DNA from: Prototheca cutis
Lineage: Eukaryota; Chlorophyta; Trebouxiophyceae; Chlorellales; Chlorellaceae
Direction: 5' to 3'
DNA length: 28,529 nucleotides
Assembly: GCA_002897115.2 (NCBI GenBank)
Contig: BCIH01000008.1
Coordinates: 1,178,915 to 1,207,443, forward strand
The notes beneath the pieces were generated by a model. That model searched no databases. It was not told the DNA's origin and saw only the letters and a program-made list of their open reading frames with translations. Shown piece after piece: positions 1 to 9,659 of this stretch. Position 1 is the stretch's first letter, and every line of letters begins with the position of its first letter. The position numbers were made by a program, and so were the translations under genes.

Positions 1-50
1 CCCACACACACACACACAAAAAGCACCCCCGAACAAATGGCCATACGCAC

Positions 51-823
51 CCTTGCGGCGGCATGCGCGGGGCGTGCGGGCAGGGCTTGCCCGGGCTGCG
101 GCACCGCGGGCACGCGTGTGACGGGAACTGGCGCGGGCTCGAGGAGCTGGTCGTCCAGCTGGGATGCTTCCAGCTCCTCCAGCTCCTCCATGAGCTCGTC
201 TTCGTCGACGTCGCCCGCAGCACCGATGGGCGCTCCCAGGGCATCCTGGATCTGGCGCATGTCCTCTGTCTGCTCGTTGATAGAGTCGAGCACCTTGTCG
301 ACGTCCTCGATCTTCATCTCCGTCATGACGCGCTTGGAGGCATGGGCAGCGGTGCGCATGGCATCCACTGTTTCCACCACCGTCCGCTGGTTCTCCAGCA
401 TCAGCTGCTGCTCGCCCACACGCAGGATCTGGTTCTCCAACTGCTCCCGTTGCTGCTCATACATCTTCTTCTTCTTCAGGGCCATCAGCGCGCCGCGTTT
501 GTTCTTGGCCTTGGTCAGCTCACGGGCCCGCTCCAGTTCCACCGCAATCTTGCGGTCCAGCACATCTCGCCGCTTCACCAGCAGCTCCTCCGTCTGTGTG
601 GGAAGAAGGGGGAGAGACGCGGGGACGCTTGGGTCGCCGCGCTCAAAAATCGGACTCCCCCGCTCCGCTCCCTCTGAAGCAAGACCGGTCTACGCCAGAC
701 CAACCCCACACCCGTCCTCACCTCCGACAGCTTCTGAATGGCATCAACCGTCCGGTTGGTGGTTGTGCTGCTAACGGTAGGTCCATTATCGCCTTTTGGA
801 TTGCCGAAGAGCTTCCTGAACAT
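51..823 (-). CDS. SNF7: ESCRT-III subunit SNF7/VPS32 (CHMP4-like), 3' end outside window
   Basis: Core subunit of ESCRT-III. The family polymerises on endosomal and other membranes to drive inward budding and scission. Exon 1 is 823-722 (34 codons, starting MFRKLFGNPKG) and exon 2 is 593-51 (181 codons), joined in phase 0 by a GT-AG intron at 594-721. The product has the expected order: basic N-terminal helix (TVDAIQKLSE), a long Lys/Arg/Glu-rich coiled helix pair (ALMALKKKKMYEQQ, then QLENQILRVG), a middle segment ending in KVLDSINEQTEDMRQIQDALG, and an acidic tail with DEDELMEELEELEA. A donor follows at position 50, so the last exon, with any MIT-interacting motif, lies left of the window. 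The 215 residues seen are close to the full family length (about 220). The start is the first ATG and carries the typical family N-terminus. Its 5' side faces the TBC gene, so the two may share a promoter region. Confidence 0.93.
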
Positions 824-1311
824 GCCAGGCGCTGTCAGAACCGGGCGGGGGAGGTTGGGACTCGGGGAGGAGAACTCGGAAAGGACTCGGCCTCGCCGGC
901 TGCCTGATTCCTGCACGTCCGCCTGACAAAAAGCAATAGGATCAAGGGCAAAAAACAGACCGACGATGCCTGCCGGGACGGCGTTGACGGGATGGCACGC
1001 AGACGCGGTATGCGGGGCTACTGGTTTCTGATCCACTGGCCCTGGAGCCCTTGCGAAAGGGAACCCGAGGCAGTCCAGCCCGGAACGGGGGCTCGCGCCA
1101 GAAAGCTCATTGCAGGGTCCTCGCCGCGCTCTTGAACAGCCATGCACCCAGTATTTTGTTACTGAACGCCGATGGCCTGCAGATGCATCAGAGCACAAGG
1201 CGGGCATTGACTGTCCTTTCCCCTCCGCCGGTGTCGTTGCGCCGTGCACGCCCTGGCCTCCCACGCCGCGTTGCAGCAATGAAGGAGTGAGGTCCTCTGG
1301 AAACCTTGGAT
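824..1311. promoter_or_regulatory. Divergent intergenic region between SNF7 and the TBC gene
   Basis: About 490 bp separate the SNF7 start from the first plausible TBC exon. Presumably it holds both promoters and 5' UTRs. I see no clear TATA box or repeat. Open frames here run opposite to each other and show no recognisable protein. Confidence 0.4.
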
Positions 1312-3366
1312 ATGGGAGGTACTGCAGTGAGCCCCAAGGGCTCTGCAAAGGGCCTGGGGGAGCTTCTGGTATGTGTCTTCCGGGGGATTCTGTTGGCTGA
1401 CCGCGAGGAGGTTGTGCTTGGTGGCTTCGATAGTGCTCTGCATGCCATCGCAGCCGCGGCTGCATCTGGCTGCGCTGTGTTTTTGTAATGCTGTGCATGT
1501 CATCGTGCATTGTGGTTGCATGTGGCTGGCGAGGCCCTGTGTGTGCCTGCACACGGTGTTTTCTTTTGTCGACAGAGAGTCGAGCACTTGGCCCCTCCCA
1601 TGACCGGCTTTGACAAGCAGTTGCACACCGAACTCGTCCGCTGTGGCAGCCTTGCACAATGCAAGCCCACGGAACCAATCTGCATGGTGTAGTATGACAG
1701 GATTGCGAGTCATCAAGGCTGCTCTTAAGCACCTCCCCATGCCTGCCAACAACCCCCTCCCCCCGCGTTTGCAGCTGTCCATGCCGCGGCAGCTCCACCG
1801 CCGGCTGCAGAGCGTGGAGTCGCTGGGCGGCGGTAGCAGCATGCTGGGTTCCGGCCCGCCCTCCCCATCAGAGCCACGGACGGATATCATCGATGCGTAT
1901 GGATTCACGGTTTCGGTGACAAACACCCAACGGGCGGCGCTGGCGCGGTGCGCGGAGAGCGCTCGTGCCGCGGAAGGGGCGTGGGCGGACTACTCCCCCG
2001 GCGGCCCGGCCCCCCCCGAGGACGTGCTGAAGAGGCTGTGCCGCACGGGGGTACCGCTCGCACTGCGTCCCTGGATCTGGATGGAGACGAGCGGTGCGGC
2101 CGCGGCGCGGGCCGCGCACCACCCCAGCTACTACACCGCGCTGGCAGAGCTGGGCGCGCACGAGTCGCCCTGCCGACACCAGATCGGGCTGGATGTCCCG
2201 CGCACATTTAGCGGGCACGCGTGGGTACAGAGCGCCGCAGGCCAAGCGTGCCTGATGCGCGTGCTCTGTGCATTTTCCATGCACGCACCGGACGTCGGGT
2301 ACTGCCAGGGCATGAACTACGTCGCAGCGCTGTTGCTGCTGGGCATGCAGTGCGACCAGGAGGCGGCGTTTTGGGTGCTGGCTTCGTTGATCGACGGCAT
2401 TCTGTACACGGGCACGCACGCGCGTGACCTGGCGGGAACCCACGTTGAGATGCGGAGCCTGCGTGCGCTGGTGGATGTGAAATTACCTAGTCTAGCTGCA
2501 GCACTCGATTCGCTGCGCTGTGACATCAGCGTGCTGGCCACCGACTGGTTCTTGTGCCTCTTTGCCACAGCCCTGCCCGCGGAGACCACAGCCCGTGTCT
2601 GGGACGCGCTTTTCTGCGAGGGACCAAAGGTCCTGTACCGCGTGGCCCTGGCGCTGATGCGCGATGCGGAACCCGCGCTGCTGCGGGCGGAGGACTCGGG
2701 CGACCTCCTCCGCAGCATGCGCAGCGCGGCGGCTGGGGCGCACGACCGTGACGCGCTGCTCCACGCCGCATTCGAACAGATAGGGTCGCTGCCCATGGAA
2801 CGCATCCGGCGAAACCGCGCGAAAATTCAGCGACAGGTGGACCACGAGCTCGCGGCGCGAGAGGTCAGGGCTGCACTCCGCCGTGCCGCGGCCGAGGGCG
2901 CCGACCTCCACCCAGAAGGTATGCGTTGGGTGGATTGTTCGTTTCCTTGCATGTTTGTTTGTGTGATTTGATGGGGTTGAACGGTTGACGTGCGTGCTAC
3001 AATCATGGCACATCATCGCGACCCGCCGGACTCCTCCCTGCAGACGTGGCGGTTTTGATGGCGGGTCGGCCAGAGTCGCCCATGCCTTCAGGCAGTCTGG
3101 ACCGGGGGAGCTCCAGCTTCAGATCAGGCGGGATGCTGTCCAGGTTTACAGGTGAGATGCGGCATGTGGCTTGGCCAGTGAGCCAGAGGATGCTGGGCGC
3201 TTCATACCTGCCCTTGATCGCAGGAACCTGCCCCCGCAAAACCATGCACCAGCCAGCAGGCAGCACCACCCACCCGCCCAAACAAACAAAACAAATTGCA
3301 GCCATGACCAAGGAGAAGCTGGAACAGGGAATCCTGCACAGGAAGACCAACTCTGCCCTCTCATGA
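1312..3366 (+). CDS. TBC-domain Rab GTPase-activating protein
   Basis: Predicted Rab GAP, which speeds GTP hydrolysis by small Rab GTPases of vesicle traffic. The secure part is one long exon reading from ATG 1781 to 2918. It starts MPRQLHRRLQSVESLGG and carries a whole TBC domain: entry GVPLALRPWIWME, arginine-finger motif IGLDVPR (I-x-x-D-x-x-R), glutamine-finger motif YCQGMNY, then FWVLASLIDGIL and the late DWFLCLF and RVWDALFCEG helices. A basic helical tail follows (RIRRNRAKIQRQ). Downstream exons are 3044-3151 and 3302-3366, both joined in phase 1. Upstream, the acceptor TTTGCAG at 1774 implies earlier exons. Frame-compatible candidates are 1312-1368 (MGGTAVSPKG, donor GTATGT) and 1576-1686 (weaker donor GTGTAG), giving 494 aa in all. 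If translation starts at 1781 the protein has 436 aa. The Rab partner cannot be told from sequence. Confidence 0.85.
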
Positions 3367-3511
3367 CCCCAGCAGCTTGCCATTTGACGCCGTGACTGGA
3401 GAGATTTCCCGCTTGACCTGAGGCATTCAGTGGCCCCCTTTCCACCATTCCTCAACAATGACAAGAACTCGTGCGCAAATCCTAAACTTCTGAGTGACCG
3501 TGCGTCGATTG

Positions 3512-3517
3512 TATAAA
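3512..3517 (+). promoter_or_regulatory. TATA-box-like element
   Basis: TATAAA lies about 48 bp before an ATG in good context (GGCAGCATGT, ATG at 3565). The spacing suits a promoter whose transcript begins around 3540. It is the best evidence that a gene starts here, just before the inverted-repeat element. Confidence 0.45.
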
Positions 3518-3564
3518 GTCCTGACGCGCCGATGCAACATCAAGGAAGGGGGCGGAGCGGCAGC

Positions 3565-3628
3565 ATGTCTGTCCCGGTTCCGCGAGTCTTCCACTACGAC
3601 AACGAGTTTGCCCGCACAGCATCATGTA
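3565..3628 (+). CDS. Candidate 5' coding exon, possibly exon 1 of the first BAR gene
   Basis: Twenty-one codons beginning MSVPVPRVFHYDNEF follow a TATAAA box and end in phase 1 at donor A|GTAAGA (3629). The BAR-type exon near 5097 has no in-frame ATG and needs exactly a phase-1 upstream exon (acceptor CCAG at 5096, or TTTGAG at 5081). Joining them keeps the frame and creates a ~1.47 kb intron that would contain the inverted-repeat element. The join is inference. The exon could also belong to a gene broken by the element. The peptide itself is not recognised. Confidence 0.4.
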
Positions 3629-3965
3629 GTAAGACGCCTCCTTTCAAGAACGGTTCTTACGCTCCCTTGAATCGCGCTCAATCGACACATTTCAGCTACA
3701 TATTCAATAAACTCGTTGTCCGCCTGTTTGTTTCGGTTGTGTGTCTCTTAATCGAGCCCCATAGAAAGGAAAGCCGCCCATCTGTTCGAAACAATCTCCG
3801 TGCTGCGCACACTCCATTTGCGAACTTGACATGTGTTCAATCTCACGACATGTCATCATCAATGATGCCAGGTGACCTGCACAATATAGTTGTGGCAAGC
3901 ACTGGCAATAGCGGAGGCCGTGCCCTTTGGTGCCAGGAAGGAAAGAAGGTGCGGGGAGCTTCTGT

Positions 3966-4935
3966 CTACCATGCAGGCCAAAAATTAATGCAACCAGCTC
4001 AGCCAGCAACAGCATCACATCACCCCGGGGGTTGCTGGGCATCACGGATGGCTGTGAATTGTCACCCCCCACAGGGCAATAGGAAGGTGGATGACCATCT
4101 TAATGATGGACCACCTCCGGGGCTGCTTTCCCTTCCCGGGGGAGGGGAGGAGCCCCGGGGGTTCCCACCCCCAGTTGGGAAGGCTATAACCTTTCAGGAT
4201 GGATACATGTTCATCAGCACTGCGGCTTTGGGCACTGGAAGCACAGAGGCCGCTTGCCGGTCTTCCGCAGGTGTTCCACGATGTGCCTCATGTTCAGACA
4301 CGCCATCAAGTCTCTGTTCCAGAGACTATGCTCGCCCTTCAAGGGGTGGCACTTCTCGTTGGTGAAGTGCAGCAGCCCGTGGCACACCACTGTGAGTGTC
4401 TGCTTCCTGCACGACCTGTCCTGCTGCCAAGAAGGAACCCAACCCATTCTCTGAGCGACATGGCAAGGGGATGTGGTGAAACAGGCATTTTGTTTGGGAG
4501 GCATGCCCTTGCTGTGCAGGTGGGAGTCGACGGATCTCAGAAAGGTTTCATCATTTTTGCCCTGCACTGTACAGTAACAGCAGAAGATTGAACCCCTTGT
4601 CTGAGGTTTGTGACAAGACTCCAACCTGCACAGCAGGGGCATGTTTTTCAAACAAGATGCCTGTTGGACCGCATTCCCTGGCCATCGCTCAGAGGATGGG
4701 TTGGGTTCCTTCCTGGCAGCAGGACAGGTCACGCAAGGAGGTTTTAAAGGTCCTGGAAATTGACCCTGACACGGCACTTGTTGCACCTTGGTGGTCCATC
4801 ATTGAGGTGGTCCACCTTCCTATTGCCCTGCAGAGTGTGGAAATTTTCGGCCATCCGTGATGCCCAGCAACCCCCGGGGTGATGTGACGCCGTTGCTGGC
4901 TGAGCTGGTTGCATTATTTTCGCCCTGCATGGTAG
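3966..4935. mobile_element. Inverted-repeat (foldback) element made of two opposed copies of one sequence
   Basis: Sequence 3966-4120 reappears reverse-complemented at about 4790-4935, including CTACCATGCAGG at both outer edges. Sequence 4417-4560 reappears reverse-complemented at about 4595-4735. The two sets share a centre only if the left copy carries about 250 extra bases (about 4120-4410). That extra stretch encodes the Fanzor-like fragment. The simplest reading is two head-to-head copies of one element: the left copy on the minus strand, keeping its coding part, and the right copy on the plus strand with an internal deletion. Arm identity looks high but not perfect, with many single-base differences. 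I could not make out a target-site duplication or a transposase other than the fragment. Confidence 0.72.
4214..4560 (-). pseudogene. C-terminal fragment resembling a Fanzor/TnpB-type RNA-guided nuclease
   Basis: The minus strand at about 4410-4214 reads a closing segment typical of eukaryotic TnpB-like (Fanzor) proteins. A zinc-knuckle-like stretch, HGLLHFTNEKC, leads into LWNRDLMACLNMRHI and then TGKRPLCFQ before the stop. In the family, the Asp of W-N-R-D (codon at 4310-4312) is the third RuvC catalytic acid, and R-D-x-x-A-x-x-N-M/I is the signature. The usual L-x-C before the spacer reads L-H-F here, so one zinc ligand appears lost. Nothing of the first RuvC motifs or the N-terminal region is visible upstream, where the frame runs into inverted-repeat sequence. 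I therefore call it a truncated remnant rather than an active gene. The family assignment rests on this short signature alone. Confidence 0.5.
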
Positions 4936-5096
4936 CGCCCGCTGTCCCCCGGTCAACAGCAGAGAAACCTTATGAAAGAGCACACATGCGGTGAAAACCC
5001 ATATCGAGACTTTCAATAGCGTAAAGATATTGCAACAAATTATCATCTCACTCAATCGGAAACGAAATCTTGTTGTTTGAGAGCCATACGAACCAG

Positions 5097-6722
5097 TCAT
5101 AAGTGTCGGATGGAGACGCTTCACCGAGTCGTTCAAGCAGCACACTCCCCTGGGGAGCAGCCTGTCTCCTACATCCAATGACAGGTATGCTTGTTTGCGG
5201 GTCTGATGGGTTGTGGGAGAAGACGTCGCGGAGCTCGACCACTTGCTCCGAGACCGCATGCGCGACAAGGGTTTACTCTGCCCTCCGATGAACCGTTGCG
5301 AAGAGTGCGTGCTATGCTGGATGAAGCCGACAGGTTCGACAAGCAGCTCCGTCTGATGATGACCAGGATCGAGGCAGCCGCTGCCGCAAGCAAGGCACGT
5401 TTGGGTTCCGAGGGTTTGCGACGAGTAATACGTGTCTCCGGTTTACGAGATCACGTGGGCTGGGGCCCGCATGGTGCCCGCAGGACGCTTGTTCTGGCTG
5501 GCATGCTTGTTCATGGCAACGATGGAGTGCCACTGTTCATGGGAGACCGTGCGCATTGACATTTTCTCGCACATCTGTACCTCATATCATTATCATGATA
5601 ATTCCGACTCTACTGCAGGCGCTTGTGGACCAGACGGTGATCGCTGTGCAGACGCCACTGCCACGCGTGTTTCACGAGCTTGCCCAGGCGCCCCCCCTCA
5701 GTCCCTCTGCATCACCGGCCTCTCCTGCGAGCCCCAGGACCCCCGGTGGCCACTTGGTGAAGACGGACGGGCTGACGACGCTGGTTCCTGGCGGGGAAAT
5801 GCAGGCTGGCGCGCCCGACCTGGACCCCAACATGATCTTCCAGGCGCAGCACGCTGCCTTTAGCAGGCTGCATGAGGACGTGATGGTCCCCCTGCAGGCA
5901 TGGCTGGATGCACTGGGCCGTGCCCACGTGCAGGCAAAGGAACTGGAGCGTGTTCGACTGGAGGTGGACTCCCGTCGTCGCACGGTGGCCGACCTGACGG
6001 TAAAGGAGGCGTACGCGCAGGCGGCGCTGCAGCGCACCCAGGACGCCAAGCACAGCCTCAGGCTGGAGGAGGCGACGGCCGTCCTACGGCACAAGTCTGA
6101 GAAGCTGGCCGCTGCCGCGATCAAGTTTAACGAGCAGGAGGCCTCGCTGCACGCTGAGCTGTCCAGTCTGGTCCAGGACACGGTGCACCTGAGGAACTAT
6201 GCCGCCAATGCGCTGTGCACGCTGGCCCAGGGCCTCACCGACGTGGCACACGCGGTCGCAGGCGACACGGTCACCGTGCCCCTCGACCCGCCCCCGCTTG
6301 CGCTCCAGCCGGGGACAGGCCAATCGGTGCCTGGCACCATCCCAGCGCCCGCGGCGGGAGCCCCCCCCGAGCCCTTGTCGCCAGAGGAACTCGTGGCCCC
6401 GGCAGGACACCTGTCTGCCGCGGGCGCCACGCGGGTCGGCTCCGAGCACACCACGTCTGCTGCCGGTGATGCGACACCCGCCCTCGATCCCGCTGCTGCT
6501 GCTGGCGGCGCGGACCCCCCCCTGGAGCCCGCCGCAGCTGTCGAAGAGATTACCCCCATCGATGCGGAGGGAGTGGCAACGCCCGGGGAGCCCGTCGTTG
6601 CTGCCGAAGAGACGACCCCACGGAAGCTCACCAAAACGGAGGCAGCTTCCATGAAGCTCCAGGGCTTGCATGTCACCACGCCCACGCAGACCGAGAGCAG
6701 CCGGGTCGCCCAGGCATACTGA
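5097..6722 (+). CDS. BAR-domain-like membrane-curvature protein, copy 1
   Basis: Probable BAR-type coiled-coil protein acting at membranes. Exons seen: about 5097-5184 (GWRRFTESFKQHTPL), 5304-5394 (MLDEADRFDKQLRLMM) and 5619-6722. The large exon has a long helical region around ELERVRLEVDSRRRTVADL (shared almost exactly with copy 2), then VLRHKSEKLAAAAIKFNEQE and HAELSSLVQDTVHLR. These are the charged alternating helices expected of a BAR dimer. A Pro/Ala/Thr/Glu-rich tail of about 170 residues without obvious domains follows and ends KLQGLHVTTPTQTE. No SH3 domain is seen. Phases and borders match copy 2 exactly, except that the second intron seems to use a GC donor (AAG|GCACGT at 5395). There is no in-frame ATG in the first exon: the codon matching the start of copy 2 is ATA (5099). 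A 5' exon at 3565 is therefore likely. Confidence 0.72.
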
Positions 6723-7065
6723 GTCTGTGGACACAACCATGATTACCAACACAAGGAAGCCATGGAGGGGAAAGCGGTGTCGGCTTCCCTCCGGCCACCA
6801 CCACTCGTGACCAAACACCCCATCCCCTCCCATTCAGAACCCTTTTGAACAGCCACTGATGTGCAGTGACAACCTGCCCACCCCATCCACACCACACTGG
6901 TTTGCATTTCCACCGCCATCAACTCCTGCAAGCAGAGAAATCGAGCTCTGCCGTGAAACTTGCGTTCCATTGAGTCCTTGGACAGTCTCAGCCTCCCCGG
7001 GACCCAATGACCACAGCGTGCAAGCCCTTTACGCAGCGTTACAGCCACGCCGTGGCTTTTTGGCC

Positions 7066-7083
7066 TGTAATACATTGCTGTAA
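7066..7083 (+). terminator. Pair of TGTAA poly(A)-signal motifs after BAR copy 1
   Basis: TGTAA occurs at 7066-7070 and 7079-7083, about 350 nt past the stop of BAR copy 1 and before the start of copy 2. TGTAA is the known polyadenylation signal of green algae. It probably ends the copy-1 transcript, whose 3' UTR (6723 to about 7100) shows nothing else. Confidence 0.5.
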
Positions 7084-7348
7084 TTTCGTGATCCCCCAAA
7101 AGGGGCAATTCTGCGGGGCAGAAGCGTCGCGTCGCTCCACCGTTCCCAGTAGCTGCGAAGAAATTATGTAACAGCGAGCAATTGCGGGGGCCGGGCTCGT
7201 GGCCCCTTTCGTCCATCTACAAACTCCCAGCTCCAGAAACGGGGCATGCACGTATGGTACGAGCTTCCATTGCAAACGTTTATTCCGTGCTTGGTCGAGG
7301 AGATTTAGGCCTCTAACCTTGAGTAACAGCACCACTCACTGCACCACC

Positions 7349-8892
7349 ATGGGCGCTGGGTGGCGTCGCTTCACAGAGGGCCTCAAGCAGCACACGCCGC
7401 TGGTCAGCGGCTCGTTGAGCCCCACTCCAAATGTCAGGTGCGATGGGCCTGCTGTCGGGGAGAGTCTCTGCGCGGGAGGAGGGCGAGCCCGCAAGGGTCC
7501 GTGGTCCCGGGTGCGCCACGAAAGTCCGCACCCCCCGCACACCGCGGTGGCTGGCCGCGGATGCGCTCGACTCACAACTCTCTCGTGCCTTTATGTGCAG
7601 GAATCATGTCATGCTGAAGGAGGCGGGCGATCTGGCCCAGCAGCTCCGGACTGTGGTGAGCGCCATCAAGACGCAGCGCGAGAGCAACGAGGTGCGTGGG
7701 CCAGGCTTAGCGACGGATGTCGAGATCTCGACAACCGCCAATGGGCTTTCTGTTGTGCACGTGACACGTCGAACCGGTCGCACGCTTCCGGAGGGTGCGC
7801 CAGCTGACCCGGCCCGGCCCGTTGACACCGGGTCGTCTTGCTGTCCTAGCAGCAGTCTGCCTCTGCGTGGGGGGCCCGTCTGGCGGGCCCCGGGGCTGGG
7901 CTTGCATGCACGCGAGTGGCCCTTTGCCCTTTTTTATCCACCTTTGGTGCCACATGCGGATCCATTGTCACACAGCAGGCACTGATATTCTGCACCACCC
8001 GCATGCCAGTGCACACTTTTCTTGCTGCATATGGCCATTCCCTTTTCCCCACGTCCCTTTCCCACCGCCCTTCCTAACCCTTCCCTCACCCATTCCCTAT
8101 CTACAGAGCGCAGTGACCCAGGTGGCTCGGCTGCTTGGCAGCAACCTTCCGCATGTGTACGAGGACCAGGGCTCCGTCGCCCCAGCGCAGTCTGTGATGG
8201 TGGGTGGCAATGTGGACACCGAGTCACTGAACAAGACCATCCGGGACGCCGGCGCTCGCGTGGAGGCCGACGTCGTGGCCCCCCTGGCGCAGTGGCTTAG
8301 CCTGTACGACACGCTGGTTGCCAAGAACAAGGAGCTGGAGTCGCTGCGTCTGGAGGTTGACTCGCGCCGTCGCACGGTGGCCGACTTGACGGTGAAGGAG
8401 GCGGCCCAGCGGGCCAAGCTGCAGCGTGCCGCCGATGCCAAGCAGGAGGCTCGGCTTGATGAAGTCGTCCGCACGCTGCAGCACAAGACAGACAAGCTCA
8501 ACGCCAGCCAGGCCGAGTATGCGAAATTCGAGGAGGAGCTCCATGCGCGGCTGGTGGGTCTGATCCGTGACGCCGCGTACGTCAAGGTCCACCTGGGCGC
8601 CGCGCTGGGCACGCTGGGTGCGGCCCTGCAGTCGGTGTCCAAGCAGGTGGATGCGGTGCCCATCCCAGAAATCACGGTGGCTGTGGGCCCCTCGCTGTCG
8701 GGCTCAGCCAAGCAGCACGCCAGCACCAGTGCAGGTGGCGGTGGTGTGCCGCCAGGTGCGTCCCCGAGGTCCTCGGCCATCACCCCCACAGCCACCGCCG
8801 ACCCCTCCAACCCGTTTGTCGTGCCGCAGCAGCCGGACACGCCCGTGCAATACCCGGGCATGCACCGCAGTACTGTCAGCTCTGCGGTTTGA
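7349..8892 (+). CDS. BAR-domain-like membrane-curvature protein, copy 2
   Basis: Tandem paralogue of the gene just upstream. Exons 7349-7437, 7601-7691 and 8107-8892 give 321 aa, starting MGAGWRRFTEGLKQHTPL. Introns are 163 and 415 nt with GT-AG ends, in phases 2 and 0 as in copy 1. The helical core holds NHVMLKEAGDLAQQL, then KELESLRLEVDSRRRTVADL, then VVRTLQHKTDKL and EELHARLVGLIRDAAY. The short Ser/Pro/Thr-rich tail contains SNPFVVPQQPD; N-P-F is a known ligand of EH domains in endocytosis, so an endocytic role is possible (inference). The protein is shorter than copy 1 because its tail is much shorter. The ATG has a good context (CACCATGG). The fold call rests on helix pattern and overall resemblance to amphiphysin/endophilin-type BAR proteins, not on a profile search. 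Confidence 0.75.
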
Positions 8893-9659
8893 ACTTGATG
8901 GACGTATGTTGGCCCGAGTCAGTGGCTGCTGACGTGTGATTGATCGTCCATCGACGAGCGTCGGGACGTCAATCGTCGACGAAGAGAGTGCTGAAGCACC
9001 GAGCGTGGAGCCAGGCCTGAACACCGCTGGCTCTGACTTCTGGCTCCTTTCCCCACCTTGAGAACCAACTGAACAGGCTGCGGCCACTGTGGCGGCGGCG
9101 GCGGCAAGAACAGAGAACGCATGGCAGGTCACGATGACCAGCGTTGCCACTTGTGGCCACGGCGACCCTTTAAAATGCCCATCGGTCGCGCCTCTTCTCC
9201 ATCTCGTTGCCTTCCTCGGTGCATGGCCTGCCTCGCATTTGCCCTCCCAGTGATTGTGAGTTTGATTTGACCTCCCTGCCCCTGGGGCGCCGCGCCCCTG
9301 ACACACACCGAGCATTCTAAACAACTCTAAGAACAACAAGTTGTGTACAGACGAGGTTGCAAGCAAGCGTCGCTTTTGTGGCGAGTGATCGGGGGACACC
9401 ACAAGGGGAAGGACCAGACATGCTGCTCTTCAAGGGACGACTGCTCATCCCCCCCCCCCCCCCCCCCAACAAGCACGGCCACAAACACTCAAGATGTCAA
9501 ACGTGGGATTGCAGATGGCAAAAAGCATGCCTGCCCACCTGTGCAGATGGAAGCAGGCGCGGCCAGGAGACGTGCTCTGCTTGCCCGGGGTGTACGTACG
9601 TATCGCATTAAAAAAAAAACATTCGTCTTAAAGCGGGAAGCAACAAGCCGGCGTCCCAC
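8893..9659. other. Convergent 3' intergenic region with C19 tract
   Basis: Holds the 3' UTRs of BAR copy 2 (plus) and the stromal processing peptidase (minus). A run of 19 C lies at 9449-9467 and a short A run near 9609. No TGTAA is evident on either strand close to the stops. I see no gene here. Confidence 0.5.

Noticed and set aside
1..20. CA dinucleotide run as a possible CRISPR or telomere-like repeat
   Set aside because: It is a plain microsatellite within the last SNF7 intron; no spacers and no telomere unit.
575..1798. Minus-strand 407-aa open frame across the SNF7 5' region
   Set aside because: It only overlaps SNF7 exon 1 by reading through its introns and upstream DNA. The rest has no family features.
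3532..4365. Plus-strand 277-aa open frame covering the left repeat arm
   Set aside because: Most of it is repeat-arm DNA read in the non-coding sense. Only its first 21 codons after 3565 look like a real exon.
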